From: Nematopogon swammerdamellus
Lineage: Eukaryota; Arthropoda; Insecta; Lepidoptera; Adelidae
Length of the DNA stretch: 64,000 nt
Reading direction: 5' to 3'
NCBI GenBank assembly: GCA_946902875.1
Contig: OX336341.1
Span: 248,001-312,000, forward strand
In this document: positions 32,770-42,950 of the stretch, in pieces
Layout: the number at the start of each line of letters is the position of its first letter
Numbering within the stretch: the stretch's first letter is position 1
Program-made: the position numbers and the translations under genes
The notes under the pieces: generated by a model
Database searches by the model: none
Told to the model about the DNA's origin: nothing
What the model saw: the letters and a program-made list of their open reading frames with translations, nothing else

Positions 32770-33375
32770 TCGCCACGCTGCCATCAACAACATCATCAGG
32801 CGCTCCCTTGCATCAGCCAACATCCCGAGTGCACTCGAACCACCTGGCCTATCTAGGTCGGATGGTAAGAGGCCGGACGGAGTCACTCTGTTGCCGTGGG
32901 TGTGCGGGAGGGCTTTGGTTTGGGATGCGACGTGTGCGGACACCTTCGCCCCCAGTCACATGGTGGGCTCGTCTCGGGTGGCTGGTTTTGCTGCAGCAAA
33001 GGCCCAATCGGTTAAACATGCCAAATACAACCAACTCAAGAACTACTACGAGTTTGTGGCCTTTGCTGTAGAGACACTTGGGGCATGGAGCCCGGACGCG
33101 ATCAGTTTTTCCAAGAAATTGGGAAAACTACTCATTGACGCGTCTGGTGACCGCCGTGCTCGGGCGTATTTCAAGCAGCGGATCAGCCTGGCGATCCAGA
33201 GGGGGAACGCCGCTTCCGTCATGGGGACCATGCCTATGGTCCCTATGGACGACTATTTTTATTTATAGTTAGATTTATTTTTATAGTTAAGTAATTTAGT
33301 TATTTTTAGGTCTAGATTTAATTATTTTTGTTAATGTTGTGTGTTCAATAAAGATACTCACATTTGTGATCTAAG
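32770..33375 (+). mobile_element. 5'-truncated retroelement insertion with 11-bp target duplication
   Basis: AAGTAATCAAA occurs at 32759-32769 and again at 33376-33386. Between them is 606 bp of foreign sequence that splits the 113-bp array; the satellite motif resumes directly afterwards. The insert has a coding 5' part (open from its first bases), a TAG stop, and an AT-rich 3' part with AATAAAGATACTCACATTTG. The direct duplication, the truncation within a coding region and the 3' tail all fit target-primed reverse transcription. Confidence 0.75.
32771..33268 (+). pseudogene. C-terminal part of an unnamed conserved, repeat-associated protein
   Basis: A continuous frame of 165 codons plus stop begins at the insertion boundary, so the N-terminus is missing. 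Visible blocks: 'RRSLASANIPSALEPPGL', 'RPDGVTLLPWVCGRALVWDA' with 'TCADTFAPSHM' following, 'FVAFAVETLGAWS', and 'QRISLAIQRGNAASVMGTMP'. I recall very similar blocks in multicopy invertebrate proteins often annotated as uncharacterised or reverse-transcriptase-like, but I cannot name the domain. The 'W-D-x-T' and 'hxVETxG' pattern could be a degenerate nuclease fold; that is speculation. Inferred to be the C-terminus of a retrotransposon protein because the insertion has retrotransposon hallmarks. Confidence 0.65.
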
Positions 33376-33386
33376 AAGTAATCAAA

Positions 33387-33570
33387 AAAATAATTAACTT
33401 AAAAAGTTGATCGATTTGCATGCGGTTTTTTTTGACTGCTAAGTAAACAAAATATAAAAACTCAGAGCTTAGCAGCAGAGCTTAGAGAACTTAGCGGTCC
33501 CCGCGACTCCTTTCAATTATTTTTTTTACGAAAATAATTATTTACTTTTTAAGGGTCGGGGGCCTTTATT
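33387..33570. mobile_element. End of 113-bp unit and right half of MITE P1
   Basis: GTTGATCGATTTGCATGCGG resumes the unit. Then GCTAAGTAAACAAAATATAA and CTCAGAGC (MITE P1 centre) and GCGGTCCCCGCGACTCCTTT with TTTTTAAGGGTCGGGGGCC (right arm) follow. Confidence 0.65.
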
Positions 33571-34289
33571 TAAGTGCCGGCAACGTTTCCTGCCGGTTTT
33601 GATAAGATTCGTAATACTTGATACCAATCGCCGGAAAAGCTCGCCCGATTTCAATGTTCGCGAGACCAATTTCACGTACATAATGCGCCGGCGGCGACGG
33701 GACGGGACGCGCGGGCCTCGTAAACACGACAGTTAAAACTAAATTTGAACTCGCGTTAAAACTTCGTTTTGCGACGAGACAATGAAGTGAAATGTGCCGC
33801 CGCGCCGCCCCAACCCACCCCACCGCCGGGTGCATTAAGCTGCTACTAAATTTAATTTCACTTTTAAAACTGTAATGCGAATATTATTATTAGCTCATTA
33901 TGTAGTTTCGTTAATTTAAATGTATAGAAACTGCATTCGATTTAAAGAATCTTTATTTTCTCAAACAACGTGTACACATTAGCTTGCAGATATTATTATA
34001 AGAGGGTTACAAAGCAAATTCTTACAATTAAAATTAATTTTTTTAACTATGTATGATTGGTAAAGCTAATTAATCATAAAAATATTCAGTAAACGACGGA
34101 CAGACCTACATACAGACAGACACAAAGCATTACGTATGTATTCATATATTAGTTTGTATGTATAAATGTAGTAATACCTTGAAACCTGTGGGAATTTGAA
34201 AGTATGTAATGAATTTATGTAATTATATGTTAAATGTGTAAGTATTATTATGTAATAAATTTATTTATTTTTTCTTTTTTTTTCTTTAA
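33571..34289. other. No gene seen
   Basis: GC-rich patch at 33685-33835, AT-rich elsewhere. No motif-bearing frame. Confidence 0.5.
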
Positions 34290-34410
34290 ATTTTGCCCTG
34301 TCTACCCATTTACTTTACCCACAATAGTAGAGAATGCCTTTAAGATTTAAGTCTTTTCTGTCCCTTATTTTGTGCAATAAAGTGTGTTTTAATTTTCATT
34401 TCATAAATAA
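34290..34410 (-). repeat. Dispersed repeat DR-3, copy 2
   Basis: The reverse complement contains TTGCACAAAATAAGGGACAG, CTTAAAGGCATTCTCTACTA and GTGGGTAAAGTAAATGGGTA. These blocks are shared in order with 11920-12045. Confidence 0.6.
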
Positions 34411-34639
34411 AATGCGATATATTTCTCTAAATAAGCATCTAAAAAATTGTACAATGCTTATCAATTTGTTTTTCTGTCTGACAGCATAATGAAATTCATT
34501 TTGTTCGAGTTTCAGCGCTTCATGTTAAGTCGTAATCAATCTAATTATGTATTTATAATTAATTATTGCTAGGAAAATTAATTTTAAATAAAATTATCGT
34601 GTAGGTTAAGTGCGCTACAGAATGAAAACATAATAGGCA

Positions 34640-34860
34640 TATGTTTTATGTAAACTGACACGGTGGCAGTCAGCTCAGACCTTATAGCACCTTGTTGAAT
34701 TTGTGTCGTTTACACTGTGTGCTGTTTATACTGAGCCGCCCGGAAAACATCAACTATTAACATAGCCTTATATCATTCAGTGCGGTGGCATCAACCCGGT
34801 GGTTAAACCCGACCACCTATAGCAGAAGGGAAGGGACGTACAGTTTTACATTTTCGCTTT
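34640..34860 (-). repeat. SINE family S1 fragment
   Basis: GTAAACTGACACGGTGGCAG, then GAGCCGCCCGGAAAACATCA, CATTCAGTGCGGTGGCATCA and AGAAGGGAAGGGACGTACAG follow the S1 order with many substitutions. The tRNA-like head is absent. Confidence 0.65.
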
Positions 34861-36164
34861 AAAACAGTGCGGTCCTATAAACTCTTAGGGTATTTGGCAC
34901 GTGACATCACCTTAAGCTGGCTGAAGTCTGAAAAATGTAAAGTCCTCGCGAGCAGTGCGAAAACATGAAACTTTGCGGGCAGGCTGACGTGGGGAGGCTC
35001 TGGCTGGCTCGCGAGCGTACAGCAGACAGTGCGCGGCTAACACATGCGACGTAGCGAGCGCACTCGCCCTCTATCTCATTGCAGCACACCTCCCCTCCGC
35101 CCCCGCCCCCGGCCCCGCCCGGCCGCGTCTATCGAGTGTCTTCCTCCTCGCAGAGAGAGAATTTAATTTGGACACAGTTTTCATAAATATTTACATGCCA
35201 CACGTCGAGCGCTCTCTCCCGGCCGGCGCCGGCGCGGCCCCCGCAGCTCGCTGAAAGAAAACCTTCCTTTATAGTACAAGATCCGGCATAAGGAGTTTAC
35301 AACCTCATCTATTATTCGGATAAGAAAAAGTTTATTCCAGAGCTAACAAGTATTCTAATAGATAGCGACCGATTTCACTACCTTCAACTAAAATTTAGCT
35401 AGCAATAACTCCTATGAAGGCTAAAGAATGAAAACATTTATTTAAATACAATTTAACTACAACAAAAACAAACACAAAGAGGTATAAAAATAAAATAAAA
35501 TTAACTGCAATTTTAAAATAAGTGTCTACATCATATAAATAAATTTAATCAGCTAATCAAGCATGAACCTACATAATGCGCTAATGATTTCCTACTTTAT
35601 TTTTTTCAGATTTAGCCCTATACTTTTGTAAAGTGAATAAAAATTTGACTTTCTTTATAATTATCTAGTGATATATTAGCCCACATGTTATATTTTGCTT
35701 TGAGCTATGTCATAACATAACTGAATAACAGATGAGGATATAAACTCTTTATGCCGTATCTTAGAGCATTAGCTGAGAGGGCGCGCGGCGGCGGAACGGC
35801 GGTGACGGCGGGCACGGGGCGGAGGCAGCCGGGCGCGCGTTAACGCCGTGCGAGGCATTTTTACTTGCGAACAATGCCGCTGTTTATGATCATTTTGACG
35901 TGAGTTCTCGTAGCGTAAGCGCGAGTGTGAGACTTATTTGAATAAAGGCGGCGCGGCGGCGGCGGCGTGGCGGGCGGGAGGGGCGGCGGCGGATGCGGGA
36001 AGTCTTTTCACGTTAAAGATTAAGGTCGTGAAGAATTTCGTAGAGCGCTCCTGAATATCTAGTGGCCCTCGACCTCGCCGCGCTCACACGGGGCTACAGT
36101 GGCGCTGCAGTTAGGTACATGCATGCACTGCATAGCGCTCCTCTACAAGAGGTGATAACTGCTT
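34861..36164. other. No gene seen; GC-rich islands
   Basis: GC-rich islands at 35090-35130, 35215-35250, 35775-35840 and 35945-36000. No recognisable coding sequence. Confidence 0.5.
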
Positions 36165-36260
36165 TTAGGGTTCCGTACCTCAAAAAAGCAAAAACTAAAC
36201 CCTTATAGGGTCAATCTTGTGTATGTCTGTCTGCCTGTCTGTTCGTCTGTCACATCTTAC
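36165..36260 (+). repeat. Short lepidopteran repeat with GGGTTCCGTACCTC and (CTGT)n
   Basis: TTTTAGGGTTCCGTACCTCA then ACCCTTATAGGGTCA and a CTGTCTG tract. A related copy starts at 41272. From memory this block is common in moths; the parent element is unresolved. Confidence 0.5.
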
Positions 36261-36308
36261 TTTACTCGCTTTTTTAAAGAAAAAAGCTGAAATTTGGTAT
36301 ATATACTA

Positions 36309-37227
36309 CTCTGTCAAGAAAGTACCGGGAAAAGGTCAATAATACACAAAATGTTAATTATTCTTCCAAATTTATGCTATCAGCTTCAAAGTAGGCCCCT
36401 TCCGAAATAATACGAATAATCAAATTATCAAAACATTTTTTTAATGCATTTTCCGGAATCGACTTAAGTTCTCACCGCGAATTCTCTTTTATGTCTTCTA
36501 TAGAGTGGAAACGGGTGCCTCGAAGTGGTAATTTGAGTTTTGGAAACAGAAAAAAGTCGACCGGAGCCATATCCGGTGAATACGGTGGCTGTTCGATGGT
36601 ACTTGTTGAGTTTTTGGCCAAAAATTCGTTCACAAGATAGCTTTAAGCGATTGAGTTTTTGAAGAAAATTCAAATCTCGAGCTGCAACGTGTTTCATGCC
36701 CAAGCGATCGCTTGAAATGGTACGAATCGATTCGTGAGACACAGAAAGTTGAGCGGCTATCTCTCTCAAACTTGAATGAGGATTTTCAGTCACAATTTCC
36801 TTCACTTTAGCTATATTAACTTCAGTTGAAGACGTTGATGGCCGACCAGAGCGAGGCAAATCTTCCACCACATCTCGACCGCCTTTGAATGCACTGTACC
36901 ACTCATGTACACGTGTTTTTGATAAAGTCGATTCACCTTAGGCTTTCTGTAACATTTTCAGCGACTCAGAATACGAAATTCCATTTTCGATGCAAAATTT
37001 GAGACAAACTCTTTGTTCGATATTTTTATCCATTATAAAAATCGCAAAACACACTTGAGATGAACTAACAAAATCGAGCACTGTAAACAAACCAAATGAC
37101 AGATTGATCTCAAACTCCACGCCAATATAGAAAACAGTCGTGCCAACTTAGCGACAAAAATAATTATTTGAATTGAATTTGGAATTAGAATTAAATTATC
37201 AATTCCCGGTACTTTTTTGACAGAATG
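36309..37227 (-). mobile_element. Mariner element, internally deleted
   Basis: Inverted ends CTCTGTCAAGAAAGTACCGG (left) and the reverse complement of CCGGTACTTTTTTGACAGAA (right) match at about 20 of 22 positions. They are bounded by TA on both sides, as for Tc1/mariner. The length, about 920 bp, is shorter than a complete mariner (about 1.3 kb) because the centre of the transposase is missing. Confidence 0.85.
36358..37033 (-). pseudogene. Mariner transposase, dead and internally deleted
   Basis: Starts with Met at 37033-37031 ('MDKNIEQRVCLKFCIENGIS'). It has a stop after 'LKMLQKA' near 36940 and continues in the same frame with 'VEDLPRSGRPSTSS' and 'LREIAAQLSVSHESIRTI', the two helix-turn-helix DNA-binding regions. 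After 'NFLQKLNRLK' the sequence jumps to the C-terminal catalytic region. There, a second frame reads a 'YSPDMAPVDFFLFP' motif and ends with 'EADSINLEE' at 36358. The first two catalytic Asp regions are deleted, so no active transposase can be made. Confidence 0.85.
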
Positions 37228-37284
37228 TATATACACCTACACGTGTAGCGTAAATTAAAGGGAATCACTAATATGGGTGTAGTT

Positions 37285-37470
37285 CACGATGCAGCCAATC
37301 ATGTCAGGTTAGAAAAATAATTTTACTAACTTATTCAGTCCAGTTCAGTGTAGCCGGCACGACCAAAGGGAAGCACTGACGTGGCACCTAGTTCACCAAG
37401 GTGTTATGGACTGACATCACGGATTTCGTAGGTAATGTAGCCAACCGTGCCAGTTTGCATAAAAAAACTT
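37285..37470 (+). repeat. SINE family S1 fragment, plus strand, 3' half
   Basis: CAGTTCAGTGTAGCCGGCAC... CACCTAGTTCACCAAGGTGT... GACTGACATCACGGAT... GTAATGTAGCCAACCGTGCC ends in an A-run. This is the reverse-complement order of the copies at 8985 and 42565. Confidence 0.7.
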
Positions 37471-37914
37471 ATTAAGATTTTAAATTTCCGAAAAAACTGC
37501 TCCGCTTTAGCACTCTGTTGATGTACAACTTCAGATATTTGTTCTATCAAAATTATCCGTAAAAATGGCAAAAGCTAGTGTGTCTGGTGGGTGGGGCGAG
37601 GCGGGTGGCGGGGTGGCGCTACGGTACATGCTACGTTGCGTTGGTTTGTGAACAGTGATTTTAGTTATGCCTGAAATGGCAGGTTTTCATTTCTGTCTAC
37701 CCGCAAAACAGATTGCAGTCAATGGCGCTGACACGTGTCGTAAGTTTTGATAGTTATTTAATAGTTATTTGATATTATTTAATTTTACAATGTTTCTGGG
37801 TGAATTGTTGAATGGTGAGACCATTTTCATAATGTTGTTCTGTTTATGTGTGTGTGAGCGGGTGTGTGAGGGTGTGTGTGGGTGTGAGAGGGTGGGTTTA
37901 TGTGTGTATGGGTG
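37471..37914. other. No gene seen; GTGTGTGAG-rich tract
   Basis: A (GTGTGTG/GAGGGT)n tract at 37845-37920 generates the only open frame. No motif. Confidence 0.5.
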
Positions 37915-38335
37915 TGTCTGTCTGTGGCATCGTAGCTCCCAAACGGTTGAACCGATTTGGAGTCGATTTTTTTATTATAAAGCTGGTTTAATCGGGATGG
38001 TGGTTAGCTATGTTTGTAATCAAGTAATTAAGTAATCAAGAAATTAATTATCTTAAAAATAGGACCGATTTGCATGCGTTTTTTTAAAAAGCTTGAAATA
38101 AAAGTTAAATTACTACCTTTAAGTTAAAATTCCCGCCCCTTAAAAAGTCAAAAATAATTTCAGTTTACTTAAACGATTCGGGGGACCGCTAAGTAAATAA
38201 AATATAAAAACTCAGAGCAGCGCCGGAATTTGATTTGCGGTCCCCCGACTCCTTTAAGTAAAAGGATTTATTTTTACTTTATAGGGGTCAGGGGTTTTTA
38301 ATTTGTAATTTAGGTAACTTTTTAAATTTTTACAA
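37915..38335. mobile_element. Composite repeat: single 113-bp unit plus complete palindromic MITE P1
   Basis: GTGGCATCGTAGCTCCCAAA and one 113-bp-type unit precede MITE P1. The MITE's left arm 38130-38189 (TTCCCGCCCCTTAAAAAGTC... TCGGGGGACCGC) and right arm 38237-38294 (GCGGTCCCCCGACTCC... GGGGTCAGGGG) are inverted around a ~47-bp centre with ATAAAAACTCAGAGCAGCGC. The same preface sits before the array at 31850, so the two loci share one ancestral structure. This is the uninterrupted reference for the Helitron insertion at 22605. Confidence 0.8.
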
Positions 38336-38365
38336 CATGGCGCCAGTCAAAAAATCATTGCAACA

Positions 38366-39425
38366 ATGGACGTGTCACGGCAAGCATTTCGTGCCATCAT
38401 TTTCTATGACTAGAAGCGGTGGTTACCGTTTAATGAATCTCACCAAAACTTAGACTAGACTGATTTTGGTGCATCTTCTCCCTTGTTAGCAACTATTACA
38501 TTATGGTTTCGAAAATTCATGTGGCTGAGAACACCTCAAAGATTGACCTAGGACTGGACGTACGCCAACAGAGGTGACCCACAAAAACGTCATCAGAATG
38601 GAGTGGTTATTAAAGGAAAATCGGAACATTACACATCGAGAGATTCAGGCTGAATAGAAAGATTGGATCACAGGAGATTTCTACTATCTTGCACGACCAC
38701 CGTAAGGTCAGGAAGGTTGCTTCAAGATGGATATATCATGATCTTACAGAAGAGAAAAAATCTGGGCGTGTTAATTGGTGCCAGTTTATGTTGGAAAAGT
38801 TTGATGGAGGAAGCTCGCAGCAAGAATTCTACATCCTAATACAGACGAATCTTGGATCTATAGCCACGATATTTTAACGAAGCAGTAATCTACAGAATGG
38901 GTCTTCGTAGAAGACAGTTTACCTAACAAAGTTGTTTGCGGCCGAAGTGTGAATAAAAAAATTATTGCCGTTTTTTTTCGACGCAGTGATCCAGTGGCAA
39001 TAATTCCACTATAGGATCGTAAGACGGTTACTGCTAAATGGTACTGCAAAGTTTGCCTGTCCCAAGCCATCGAGGAGTTGAATCACGATCGGCCGAGGAG
39101 CGGTACTCGTGGCATTCTTTTTCACCAAGACAATGCTCCCGCTCACGTGGCTGCTACAACAATAAACTTTTTAGCCACTACGGGAGCTTAATTTGTTACC
39201 CCATCCACCTTATAGCCCAGATTTGGGCCCATGTGACTTTTTTTTACTCCCCTCTATAATAATGGTCCGAGGAAGAAAATTCACAACATCGAACGAGGCG
39301 ACTGTTTTTCGATCTTCCACAAGAATCGTTTTCAAAATGCTTTGAACGCTGGTTCGGTCGAATGCGCAAGTGCTTACAGGCCGGAGAAGAGTACTTTGTA
39401 AAACTACTAATAATGTTTTTATACA
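38366..39425 (+). pseudogene. Mariner transposase, near full length but decayed
   Basis: From ATG 38366 the sequence follows a mariner transposase through several frameshifts and stops: 'MDVSRQAFRAIIFYD', 'PRTGRTPTEVT', 'WCQFMLEKFDGG', a region equivalent to 'TGDExWIYS' (first catalytic Asp), 'GILFHQDNAPAHVAA' (second Asp), a broken 'PxDLAPxDFF' region near 39200-39240 (third Asp), and 'RMRKCLQAGEEYFVKLL' at the C-terminus. The order and spacing fit a DD34D mariner of about 345 residues. It is a different lineage from the mariner at 36309 because the two share little sequence. Terminal inverted repeats were not identified. Confidence 0.8.
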
Positions 39426-41265
39426 CTTATTACTTTTGGTTTCATTTATTTCTTTTGAAACAACAGCGCCCAATTACATCAAATTTATTACAGTTCGTTT
39501 ATGCGTTAGAACAAATTACATTAAAATTAGAAATAACGCAATTAGAGATCACTCTCACAGCGGAGCGCCCCCTAGCGGGCCTGAGTGACAACTGCCTCCT
39601 CTGTTCAACCTGTAAGAGTACCTATCTATCTATTTAGGCGTCTCATACAATATACATGATGCTGAACGCAATGAGATTACACGTAAATAAGGAGATACCT
39701 ACATATGTACATACATAGCCACCTACTACTTACTTAGTAACTGTGGTTGGATAATATGTTTCGTGTTGTTGCCTTGTTTGTTATTTTTCATAATAATATT
39801 TTCTAATAAATGTCTGAATCAATCAACTGGCAGTATATATGGATGTACTCTACGAAGGTATTACGAACACGAACTTTAAGGATTCGGGTAGGAATCGTCC
39901 TAACTAATAAAGATGAAAATCTGTACCGACCGATGTGTTTTCACGCATGTTTTCTGGCACATATAAGTATTACCATCCTTAGATGTGACATAAGATATAT
40001 AAATGCCACCACGAAGTAAAGCCGCGGAAACAACATACTAAAGGTAGTAAGAAAATATTAAGTTGCGATTATTAAAATAAATCGAGATATTTGAATGTTA
40101 CAATTCAATGATATTTGTAAGATAATGCCCCTATAAAAAAAAATTTGCTGAAGTAAATTTGCATTTCCGATTTCCGAGAAATAAATAAAAAATATTCCTT
40201 AACGTCTTGTTTTTGCGATATGAATTTTTAAACTTACGTTTTCGTGTTATCTAAAACATACCTCACAAATTAACCCAAGCAATTCGTTAGTATCACTGAC
40301 TACTTCAACGAGACGCGACGATGTATTTGCCGTTATTTTGCGTTTTCCGTGAAAAGTGTAACTTTTTATTTGCGCGGATTTCAGAAAAATAATTCACTAT
40401 GTTTCTTCTAATAACCTAAATAGTGATTTCTCAAGTTGTATGCACTTATAGGTAGGGTGGTTATGGTTTTGAAGACATCAGCACGTACAGAACACGAAAT
40501 TTTGTTACTTATAGATAATAATTAGTACTAACATATTTTACCTTGAGGCAACAAACTCTGCCTTGAATTGAAAATGCAATTTTTATTGAATGTAATAATG
40601 GAAGTGTTCATGAGCGCTTTGATTGCAGGCTGTGTGTCGTCTGCTTCACTGCGTTTTATTTATAACCTTAATTTATACAAATAAACATAATGCAAGTGAA
40701 AGGGAACACCCTCAGCTTTATCTCAGTCGAGTGGGAATATTAGCTCGCCGAGCCGAGCCGAGCCGAGCGCTCCACTACTGCAACCTCGAAGGCGAGTAGC
40801 TCGGTCTCTACTCCCTCGTAGATAAAGTACGAGTAGGTACATTTAGATAAATGGAACGCGGAGGTGGCGGCTCCAGACGCGTGGCCACTCAGGGATAAAC
40901 GACAGTCTTAATTTTCCCAAAGTAATAATTAAGAGTGAAGGCGCACGTAAGCGAGGCCGGAGTAGAGTAGGGGAGCGGCGCGCGACCCCTGAGGTACACC
41001 TCCCGGATCACTCTCCGGAACAACTCGGGGAGACTTCTCTCACGATACATGTGGGCTCGGATACATTTGGATAGGATTAATGACGCTGTTTTTGTTTAAA
41101 ATTAACTTTTTCTTGTGGCTTCGTTCGTGTGAGGTCCGATTTGAAAATTGAATTGAATATGTATGGCATGTAAGTTGAGTCACTCCCATGAGAAATGTCA
41201 GGTTGTGTTGAGGAGTGGTCTACATGACGACTCTACGAGTAATATACAGAAGACTAACTCCATTT
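39426..41265. other. No gene seen
   Basis: AT-rich, with a (GAGCC)n run at 40746-40766 and moderately GC-rich sequence at 40860-41030. No motif-bearing frame. Confidence 0.5.
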
Positions 41266-41269
41266 CAGT

Positions 41270-41460
41270 TTTTAGGGTTCCGTGTCCATGCGGAAGCCTA
41301 TCACTAAGCGTACGTCGTCTTTCTGTCTGTCCTACTGCTGTATCTTTTGAACCGTAATAGCTAGCCAGTTGAAATTTTCACATAATATGTGTTATTATGG
41401 CGGTAATGCCAACAAATAATAAAAAAGCAAAATTTAAAAAAAATAAGGATCCCCGTACAA
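41270..41460 (+). repeat. Short lepidopteran repeat, second copy of the GGGTTCCGT type
   Basis: TTTTTAGGGTTCCGTGTCCA, a CTGTCTGTCC tract, and TTTTGAACCGTAATAGCTAG. It shares its opening block with 36165-36260. Confidence 0.45.
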
Positions 41461-41469
41461 AAAACTAGC

Positions 41470-41736
41470 TAAAAACTATTTAAAAAAAAACATTGCACCG
41501 ACTTCAAAAAACATTTTGAACTTAAAAGTGTTAAATAATATTTTGATTCATATTCGGACCCTTGAGTTGAAGGCGGTACAAAAGCACAAAAGGGGCCCAT
41601 CTATAAATTTTCAGGTGTAATTTTGTACCGCCTTCAACTCAAGGGTCCGGGAATATTAATCAAAATATTATTTAACTCTTTTCAGTTCTAGTTTTGTTTT
41701 TTGAATTCGGCGATGTTTTTTAAAACAGTTTTTTTA
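41470..41736. mobile_element. Fold-back element FB, copy 2 (~115-bp arms)
   Basis: The left arm runs 41470-41584 and the right arm about 41621-41736. The inner arm halves pair almost perfectly (GACCCTTGAGTTGAAGGCGG with its reverse complement, and GTTAAATAATATTTTGATT), whereas the outer halves have diverged. Terminal TAAAAACTATTTAAAAAA and inner GAGTTGAAGG are shared with the element at 19577, but the middle of the arm is different. Confidence 0.85.
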
Positions 41737-41779
41737 TTTCACTCTTTTTAGTTATACCACATAACAAGTTAAGATCATA

Positions 41780-42040
41780 AGAATTGGGCGTTAAACCGAC
41801 GATGTGTTTTCCCTGTGATTTTTCCGGTGATTGGTACACACATAACAGTCAATATCTCGAAAACTAGTGAACTGATTTTGATGAAACTTGCACTAATCCT
41901 AAGTTGAAAGATAATATAACGAAAAAGACTAATTATGGCAATTCGACTTCTAGTTTCCGAGAAATTCGTAGACAAACGTACGTACATTCATACAAACGTA
42001 CATACAAACACAAGATTGGGTTATTATAACCCAGTCTTAG
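41780..42040. repeat. Repeat ending in a 12-bp-arm hairpin
   Basis: The segment with ACAGTCAATATCTCGAAAAC and GTACGTACATTCATACAAAC ends in AGATTGGGTTATTATAACCC AGTCTT at 42012-42037, an almost perfect hairpin. It looks like a small mobile element terminus; class not assigned. Confidence 0.45.
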
Positions 42041-42560
42041 TGAATACTTTTCATTAGTGCAGTCTAACTGCCTTATGAATGATCAATAAACAATACAATA
42101 CATTATGAACTATAACTGAAACGGCCCATTTCACTTTTGGAACTGTTATTTCTACGAGGATGGAAACAACGTCATGTAAGAAGAAAATCGGCCTCCGCGC
42201 CGCCGCGCCCCCGGCAACCTGCGTCTCCGCGCCGCCGCCGCCGCCGGTCGCCACCCCCTAGGTAGCAGCGCACGACCAACTTGCGCTTACATTTTTAAAG
42301 AGGCCTTAAGTAGTCGGTCTCGTCTCTCGCGGAAATTATATCGTTGAGGGAGTAGCGAGTGCACGACTATTTGAATGTGCGCAGACCATTTTGTGCACGC
42401 TGCTGCAGACGAAAATAAATGAGAAAGTTGATGCGCGAGGAGCTGATCTATGTACACAGAGCTTTCATGTATTAATTTGTTTTGTTTTACGTCAATTTCT
42501 CGTTTGTATACGTATGATAATAAAACTACATTTATGTTTATGAAATATAGTTTATTATTA
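42041..42560. other. No gene seen
   Basis: (CCG)n-rich patch at 42185-42255, otherwise AT-rich. Confidence 0.5.
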
Positions 42561-42564
42561 ATTT

Positions 42565-42950
42565 TTTTTAATGGTAACTGACACGGTTGGCTACATCACC
42601 TACAACATCCGTGATGTCAGCCCGTAACACCGTGTGCACTAGGTGCATGTCAGTGCTTCCTTCATTTCATGTCGGCTACACTGAACTGGGCGGAAAACAC
42701 GAACTATTTACATAGCCGTTTCGACCGACGTTTCATTCAGTGCGGTGGTACCAACCCGGGCGGGTTGAACCCTACCACCTAGTAAGGTAGAAGTGAAGGG
42801 GCCTACAGTTTAACGTGGAATCCGAACCACGGTCAGCCTCCAACGGTCGAGCGGTCACCCATCCAAGTACTGATCGCGCTCAGCGTTGCTTAACCATCAA
42901 TAGCGACAGTCGACTGTCTGCACCATTGAGCTATCGAGACTGACAAATAT
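42565..42950 (-). mobile_element. SINE family S1, near full length, second copy
   Basis: Reads like 8985-9375: T-run, GACACGGTTGGCTACATCAC, AGCCGTTTCGACCGACGTTT, GGAATCCGAACC (inverted B-box) and TTGAGCTATCGAGACTGA (inverted A-box end). The copy is complete from tail to head with modest divergence. Confidence 0.85.
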
